A stretch of 10,703 bases of DNA from Minisyncoccota bacterium (GTDB lineage Bacteria > Patescibacteriota > Minisyncoccia > Minisyncoccales > CG1-02-41-26), in the NCBI GenBank assembly GCA_028712605.1, contig JAQTPV010000027.1, positions 1 to 10,703 of the forward strand, in the 5' to 3' direction. Positions 7,345-10,703 of the stretch are shown here, in pieces. Position 1 is the first letter of the stretch. Each line of letters starts with the position of its first letter. A program made the position numbers and the translations under genes. The notes beneath the pieces are model-generated. The model made no database searches. It saw only the letters and a program-made list of their open reading frames with translations, and was not told where the DNA came from.

Positions 7345-7511
7345 TCGTTTTTCGTTCTTACCTTTTAAGAAAATATGAATGGCATTTAAATCAACTACAC
7401 ACACCTAAGTTCAGAAAGCTTTTGCGGATTTAGGCGTGAGCTTGTTAGTTCTTTTTAGTTTCCTTTATCATAGGAGATGGTTAGAATATTTTATTTTCTG
7501 GAGGTAGGAAA
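7345..7511 (+). promoter_or_regulatory. Long 5' leader with hairpin and possible nine-codon upstream ORF
   Basis: About 165 untranslated bases separate the inferred transcription start from the 7512 gene. CACACCTAA (7400-7408) pairs with TTAGGCGTG (7430-7438) apart from one A-C mismatch. Weak inner pairing is possible at 7412-7424. A frame at 7379-7408 (MAFKSTTHT, then TAA) ends exactly at the top of the hairpin's 5' arm, so a ribosome translating it would open the hairpin. No clear T tract follows directly, so transcription attenuation is not obvious. TTTCCT (7459-7464) could pair with AGGAAA (7506-7511) just before the start codon. Function is unknown. Confidence 0.4.
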
Positions 7512-8153
7512 ATGCAGATGACGATGGTAATGAAGTTGAAACAGAAACCAGAGTTAAAAATGGTGCTCCCGATGGAGCAAATTGGGGATATTCCGCTTTT
7601 ATCTTTGCACCGCATTAAAAATCTGTTAAAGAAAAAGCCAATCACAGTTAGCAAAGAAATAGCGGCTGCTTTAATCGGCTCCTTGTTGTCAGCGAATAGA
7701 GAGTATAAAGAGGAAGTCGGTAAGGACTGGAATTGCCTGACTTCTAATCACCTCGTTTTTGCTATAGAAGAGGTTGAAAATTACCTTAAAAAGGTAATTG
7801 ATACAGCAATATCTAGTCTAAGCGGTATCGAAGAACAGAAAAAACCAGTTAAGGAGATCCTGGAGAGTAATAAAGAGGCAAACATCAAAAAAATCCAAGA
7901 ATGGTTTTTTGATAATTATGATAGTCTTCTTTATGATACCAAGGGGCATGTACCTTGGTTAATTGTTCAACGACTTCGTAATTGTTTATCTACTTGGATA
8001 GCCACTTCAATCAATCCCTTTGGGAGAGACATTGCAGAAGCCATCCTTGAAGTGGCAAAAGAACAGGGCATTGACGCTGAAACAGCTGAGGACGCCTGGA
8101 TTAAAATGGGCGGAAGGCTATTTAAGCAGAAGGAGGAAGAAAATGAAGATTAA
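7512..8153 (+). CDS. Soluble protein of unknown function, 213 residues
   Basis: I do not recognise this family. The start is fixed by a strong SD sequence, GGAGGT (7500-7505), 6 bases before the ATG. The protein looks mostly helical and charged, with no signal peptide or membrane segment. The N-terminus (KLKQKPELKMVLPMEQIGDIPLL) has a faint likeness to the Gln/Leu-rich activator-interacting region of sigma-54; this is weak and may be chance. The middle (about 85-140) has long Lys/Glu-rich helices, followed by a HVPWLIVQRLRNCLSTWIATSINPFG segment. The C-terminus, rich in Glu and Lys (FKQKEEENED), overlaps the next gene by 11 bases, so the two are probably translationally coupled. The strong promoter and long leader suggest regulated or high expression. 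Confidence 0.7.
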   Translation: MQMTMVMKLKQKPELKMVLPMEQIGDIPLLSLHRIKNLLKKKPITVSKEIAAALIGSLLSANREYKEEVGKDWNCLTSNHLVFAIEEVENYLKKVIDTAISSLSGIEEQKKPVKEILESNKEANIKKIQEWFFDNYDSLLYDTKGHVPWLIVQRLRNCLSTWIATSINPFGRDIAEAILEVAKEQGIDAETAEDAWIKMGGRLFKQKEEENED

Positions 8154-8445
8154 AAAGAAAACGGATTGGTTAACTATGATTACCAGAACTATAGGGTTGT
8201 TGCTACTGATATGGAGTTTTTTCCAATTAACACACGATATTTACAGTTTGGAAGAGACATTTTTAGGTTATTACTTTTCTTTTGCTCAAAGGATTCAGGC
8301 TGACTCTGTAACTGGGGTCGCTTGCGAGATGTGGCTCCTGCCATTTATATTTGGGTTTGCGCTTTTTGCAATACCAGTTGAGTGGCAGAGAGAGTTTTGG
8401 CGGTTAGTTCTGGGACGGCCAGAGCCGCTGGAGAAAATTGATTAA
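8143..8445 (+). CDS. Small two-span membrane protein of unknown function, 100 residues
   Basis: The start at 8143 is chosen over an earlier in-frame ATG (8020), because a perfect AAGGAGG (8130-8136) lies 6 bases before it and the earlier start would overlap the previous gene by over 130 bases. The protein begins MKIKKK, and two hydrophobic spans follow (about 8-26 and 57-77). The segment between them contains YSLEETFLGYYF and one Cys; the tail is WRLVLGRPEPLEKID. Both ends are probably cytoplasmic, with a basic N-terminus and a short loop outside. It overlaps the 7512 gene by 11 bases and probably works with it, perhaps as its membrane partner (inference). No known family is recognised. Confidence 0.7.
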   Translation: MKIKKKTDWLTMITRTIGLLLLIWSFFQLTHDIYSLEETFLGYYFSFAQRIQADSVTGVACEMWLLPFIFGFALFAIPVEWQREFWRLVLGRPEPLEKID

Positions 8446-8466
8446 AGCCGGTGAAGGGCCGGAGGG

Positions 8467-8492
8467 GGGACAGTCGTGAGATTGTCCCTTTT
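8467..8492 (+). terminator. Rho-independent terminator after the 7512/8143 pair
   Basis: GGGACAGTC (8467-8475), loop GTGA, GATTGTCCC (8480-8488): a 9-bp stem with one G-T pair, followed by TTTT then AAAA. The T tract is short but the stem is strong. Confidence 0.7.
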
Positions 8493-8512
8493 AAAATACA
8501 AAGCGGTTTTGT

Positions 8513-8541
8513 TTGACTTTTGACTGTGTTTATAGTTTAAT
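8513..8541 (+). promoter_or_regulatory. Sigma70-type promoter for the Nudix gene
   Basis: TTGACT (8513-8518), a 17-base spacer, then TTTAAT (8536-8541). The inferred start near 8548 leaves a leader of about 18 bases without an SD sequence. A second TTGACT (8520-8525) overlaps but is badly spaced. Confidence 0.55.
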
Positions 8542-8565
8542 AAAGGGTGGTCAAAACGAAAAATT

Positions 8566-8967
8566 ATGGAGGGGAAAAAGCCAAAAATTATTATTGCGTC
8601 TGGGCCGGTGATTGTGGAGAATGGCGAAGTCCTGCTGAACAAGCATGGTGATACCTCATTTTATAAATTCTGCGGCGGCAGGGTAGAGGATTTTGGTTTG
8701 GATTTAATGGAAAATGCCAGACGAGAAGCCAAAGAGGAGATGGGCATTGATATTAAAATATTGGACGATCGGCCGCTGATTATGTATAGCAGAAAAGATG
8801 GCTCTCTTGATGTTATCTTGGTGCATTATTTAGCCCAAAGGGTTGGAGAGATAAGGCCAGGCCCTGACATTAGGGAATGGGGCTGGTTTGACATTAATAA
8901 TTTGCCGGCTGATTTGGGACCCAATATTTTGCCAGCCTTGCGTTATTTTGGCTTTATCAATTATTAG
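8566..8967 (+). CDS. Nudix hydrolase
   Basis: This 133-residue protein is of usual length for a single Nudix domain. Such enzymes cleave nucleoside diphosphates linked to another group (X), using divalent metal. The Nudix box is at about 37-61: GGRVEDFGLDLMENA followed by RREAKEEMGI. The catalytic REAKEEMG core, whose Glu residues bind metal, is intact. The upstream part differs from GX5EX7REUXEEXGU by one extra residue, and the first Glu is not at its usual place (FGLDL in place of PGES). The PDIREWGWFDINNLP segment is the usual structural end of the fold. Substrate cannot be told from the sequence; nucleotide-sugar, ADP-ribose or oxidised nucleotide are all possible. The start at 8566 fits the short leader behind the promoter. 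The sigma gene follows after 41 bases with no terminator, so the Nudix gene may share its transcript. Confidence 0.88.
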   Translation: MEGKKPKIIIASGPVIVENGEVLLNKHGDTSFYKFCGGRVEDFGLDLMENARREAKEEMGIDIKILDDRPLIMYSRKDGSLDVILVHYLAQRVGEIRPGPDIREWGWFDINNLPADLGPNILPALRYFGFINY

Positions 8968-8978
8968 TTTTTGGTGGT

Positions 8979-8984
8979 TATAAA
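8979..8984 (+). promoter_or_regulatory. Possible -10 element before the sigma-factor gene
   Basis: TATAAA lies 24 bases before the ATG at 9009 and would give a leader of about 18 bases. No good -35 is seen at the right distance. Another AT-rich block, TATATTAT, directly touches the start codon. No clear ECF-type GGAAC element is visible, so autoregulation cannot be claimed. Confidence 0.25.
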
Positions 8985-9008
8985 TTGATGCTTTAATCGT
9001 TATATTAT

Positions 9009-9584
9009 ATGACTTGCGAACTAAATAAAGAGCAATTAGTAGCCTTAGTAGAGCAGGCCAAGCAGGGCGATGAAGCCGCTTTTAGCTATCTTTATGAGTA
9101 TTATTTATCTCCAATTTACCGCTTTGTTTTCTTTAGAGTAAAAAGCCACCAAGAGGCTGAAGATTTGGCTCAAACAGTTTTTATTAAAGCCTGGAATAAT
9201 TTAGGGAGCTACCAAAAACAGCCAGGTGCTTCTTTTGGCTCGTGGCTTTATACAATTGCCAGGAATAGCGTTATTGATTTTTGGAAAAAAAGGAAAGAAA
9301 TATTTTTGGATGATAACCTGCTTGATGTTTTAAATAAGAAAGAAACGGGGGGTCAAGAGAATGAGCATTTGGAAAGAAAGGAGAAATGGGAAATTTTACA
9401 AAAAGCCCTGGAAATTTTAAGTGTTGAGCAGCAGGAAGTGATGATTTTAAAGCTGATTAATGGTTTATCAAATCGGGAGATAAGTCAAATGGTGGGTAAA
9501 AACGAAGCAGCGATTAGGCAGTTACAATACAGGGCCCTAAAAGCCCTGAAGCAATATTTAAAAGATAACAAATTATATGAATAA
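9009..9584 (+). CDS. ECF-type RNA polymerase sigma factor (sigma70 family)
   Basis: At 191 residues this is the usual length for an extracytoplasmic-function sigma factor with only regions 2 and 4. Region 2 (about 22-95) reads AFSYLYEYYLSPIYRFVFFRVKS, then QEAEDLAQTVFIKAWNNL and FGSWLYTIARNSVIDFWKKRKE, the core-binding and -10-reading helices. A charged linker (about 96-128) follows. Region 4 (about 130-185) contains ALEILSVEQQEVMILKLINGLSNREISQMVGKNEAAIRQLQYRALKALKQYL, with the helix-turn-helix that reads the -35. It would direct RNA polymerase to a special set of promoters. Its stop overlaps the start of the next gene by 8 bases, the arrangement typical of a sigma/anti-sigma pair. No SD sequence is present. 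Confidence 0.93.
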   Translation: MTCELNKEQLVALVEQAKQGDEAAFSYLYEYYLSPIYRFVFFRVKSHQEAEDLAQTVFIKAWNNLGSYQKQPGASFGSWLYTIARNSVIDFWKKRKEIFLDDNLLDVLNKKETGGQENEHLERKEKWEILQKALEILSVEQQEVMILKLINGLSNREISQMVGKNEAAIRQLQYRALKALKQYLKDNKLYE

Positions 9585-10056
9585 AAAGGTAATGAATTTA
9601 TTTAAAAGCGCTAAGGAAGAAATTAGGCCACCAGAAGAGTGGGCTAAAAGATTAGTGGCCGATTTACCCCAAAGTCCTATTGAAGCAATGCCTTACCGTT
9701 ATATTGCCAAAGAACAGGGAAGGAGCCATTTCTATAAGCAATTGCTTAGCTTTATGAATTGGAGGGTTTTAGCGCCTATGGCTGTTATTTCTTTGGCAAT
9801 TATTATGTCTGGCACTTGGCTACTTAATAAAGGGAGCGATACAGTAGTGGCCCCAGGGGAAAGCTCCAGGGCCCTTTCTCTGAAAACTTCCAATCAAGTA
9901 ATCGCTACGCCAGAGAGTATAACTGATAACATCATTGCTTTAGCTGAAGGAGAGCAGGCTATTGTTGCAGAAGAATCAGCCGACGCTAACTTGATGGGTA
10001 TTGAGGCTCAATTACTTAATGAATTTAGCCAAACATATGATGAAAATCAATTTTAG
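9577..10056 (+). CDS. Single-span membrane protein, probable anti-sigma-like regulator
   Basis: This is a 159-residue protein. A cytoplasmic, charged N-terminal part (about 1-60, with the RPPEEWAKRLVADLP segment) precedes one membrane span (about 62-84, VLAPMAVISLAIIMSGTWLL). A Ser/Glu/Ala-rich external part of about 70 residues ends GIEAQLLNEFSQTYDENQF. There is no recognisable zinc anti-sigma HxxxCxxC motif and no Cys at all. The anti-sigma role rests on position (8-base overlap with the sigma gene) and topology (N-terminus inside, one span, C-terminus outside), not on homology. If correct, the N-terminal part would hold the sigma factor at the membrane and the outer part would sense a signal. 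The next gene overlaps its 3' end by 20 bases. Confidence 0.75.
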   Translation: MNKKVMNLFKSAKEEIRPPEEWAKRLVADLPQSPIEAMPYRYIAKEQGRSHFYKQLLSFMNWRVLAPMAVISLAIIMSGTWLLNKGSDTVVAPGESSRALSLKTSNQVIATPESITDNIIALAEGEQAIVAEESADANLMGIEAQLLNEFSQTYDENQF

Positions 10057-10703
10057 AACAATGTTGTTTATAATAATAGCCTGTCTTTTGGGAAGTTTGA
10101 TGCTACCCGTTTTAACTTTAGCCCAGAGTGATGAGGGCGGTCAGGAGGTTGAGAGTAGTTTTTGTGCTAAGTTAGCTCAAAAGGCTGACATAGTTGAACA
10201 AAAAATAACCGAACGCCAAAACAAAATTATAGAGAAACAAAACGAGCGGGAACGGAATTTGGAGTTAACAAGAGGCGCACGTGACCAAAGATTAGCTCAA
10301 GAACAAGCAGAGGCAAGCCAAGGGCGCAAAGAATCTTATAATAAGCTGACAGAAATGGCTACTTCAACTGGTCAACAGCAGGCTATCGCTGTTTTTCAAC
10401 AGGTAGTGGAGGCGGCCGTGGCAGTGAAAAAGGAGGCCGTTGACGCAGTTATTCAAAATTTTAGAGATGGCTTAGATCAAGCCTTTATTTATAGGAACAA
10501 CACTGTTAACACTGCCGTTGGGGTGTACAAAGCCGCCTATCAAACAGCTGTGGCTCGGGCTGAAGATGATTGCGATAAAGGGGTGGGGGCAGTTATTGTT
10601 AGAACAACTCTCCGAGGAGATTTAAGGGCTGCCCGGCAAAAATTTATTGCCGATAAGCAAGCCATTGAAATGATAACCGTTAAGCCACTTTTGGGCACAA
10701 GGC
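10037..10703 (+). CDS. Secreted coiled-coil-rich protein, third gene of the sigma cassette (3' partial)
   Basis: The frame is open from ATG 10037 to the window end (222 codons); ATG 10040 is an alternative start. A clear signal peptide (about 1-30: MMKINFR, a hydrophobic run, then LPVLTLAQS) comes first. Next are C43 and a long helical, highly charged region (about 44-110: repeated ITERQNKIIEKQNERERNLEL-like pattern) predicted to form a coiled coil. Ala/Val-rich helices (about 115-175, QQVVEAAVAVKKEAVDAVIQ and AVGVYKAAYQTAVARAE) follow, and then C179. C43 and C179 could form a disulfide. The start lies inside the preceding gene (20-base overlap), so the two are translationally coupled. Its role is unknown. 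Secretion next to a sigma/anti-sigma-like pair suggests a sensor ligand, stress-binding protein or main target of the sigma factor (inference). The pattern resembles unnamed exported CPR proteins I recall, but I cannot check that here. Confidence 0.8.
   Translation, partial: MMKINFRTMLFIIIACLLGSLMLPVLTLAQSDEGGQEVESSFCAKLAQKADIVEQKITERQNKIIEKQNERERNLELTRGARDQRLAQEQAEASQGRKESYNKLTEMATSTGQQQAIAVFQQVVEAAVAVKKEAVDAVIQNFRDGLDQAFIYRNNTVNTAVGVYKAAYQTAVARAEDDCDKGVGAVIVRTTLRGDLRAARQKFIADKQAIEMITVKPLLGTR

Noticed and set aside
7071..7511. tRNA or other known RNA gene
   Set aside because: No cloverleaf, CCA end or T-loop GTTCGA-like signature was found by eye on either strand.
8020..8142. Longer start for the two-span membrane protein
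   Set aside because: It would overlap the upstream gene by over 130 bases and has no SD sequence; ATG 8143 has a perfect one.
1..10703. Recoded UGA (as in Gracilibacteria-type code)
   Set aside because: No TGA serves as a stop in nine genes, but none is found as a sense codon in the long frames either, and Gly and Trp use normal codons. This fits the standard code with TAA/TAG preference.

Overview
The window looks like part of a Candidate Phyla Radiation (Patescibacteria) genome, or a close relative. This is inferred from the gene content, not from a marker gene. The clues are a giant surface protein made of 16-residue NTGSxN...G..AG repeats with an S74 self-processing domain, a protein with the 'YAWGENLGW' repeat, many short genes with overlapping ends, and several starts without a Shine-Dalgarno (SD) sequence. 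Base composition is moderately AT-rich. All supported genes are on the + strand, and all nine visible stops are TAA or TAG.

Region 1 (1-5208) is a cell-surface operon. A very large fibre-like protein, cut by the left edge, carries two arrays of 16-residue repeats, an S74 chaperone/autoprotease domain and a long tail without Lys or Arg. Five bases later comes an exported membrane protein with three AWGENLGW-type repeats, a proline-rich linker and two carboxypeptidase-regulatory-like beta domains. A strong hairpin terminator closes this unit.

Region 2 (5218-7070) has its own promoter. It holds an exported SGNH hydrolase of DUF459 type and a membrane-anchored protein of unknown function with a calcium-loop-like DxNxDGxxD motif. 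A second strong terminator follows.

Region 3 (7071-7511) is about 440 bases without a convincing gene. It has three hairpins, two with T-rich tails, then a near-consensus extended -10 promoter and a leader of about 165 bases with a hairpin and a possible nine-codon upstream ORF.

Region 4 (7512-8492) holds two overlapping genes of unknown function, a soluble 213-residue protein and a 100-residue two-span membrane protein. Both have strong SD sequences, unlike every other gene here. A hairpin terminator follows.

Region 5 (8513-10703) starts with a Nudix hydrolase behind its own promoter. Next is a tightly overlapping trio: an ECF-type sigma factor, a single-span membrane protein placed and shaped like an anti-sigma factor, and a secreted coiled-coil-rich protein cut by the right edge. 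The trio looks like an envelope-sensing regulatory cassette and is the best candidate for an undescribed system. The unexplained structured region and leader before the 7512 gene is the second.
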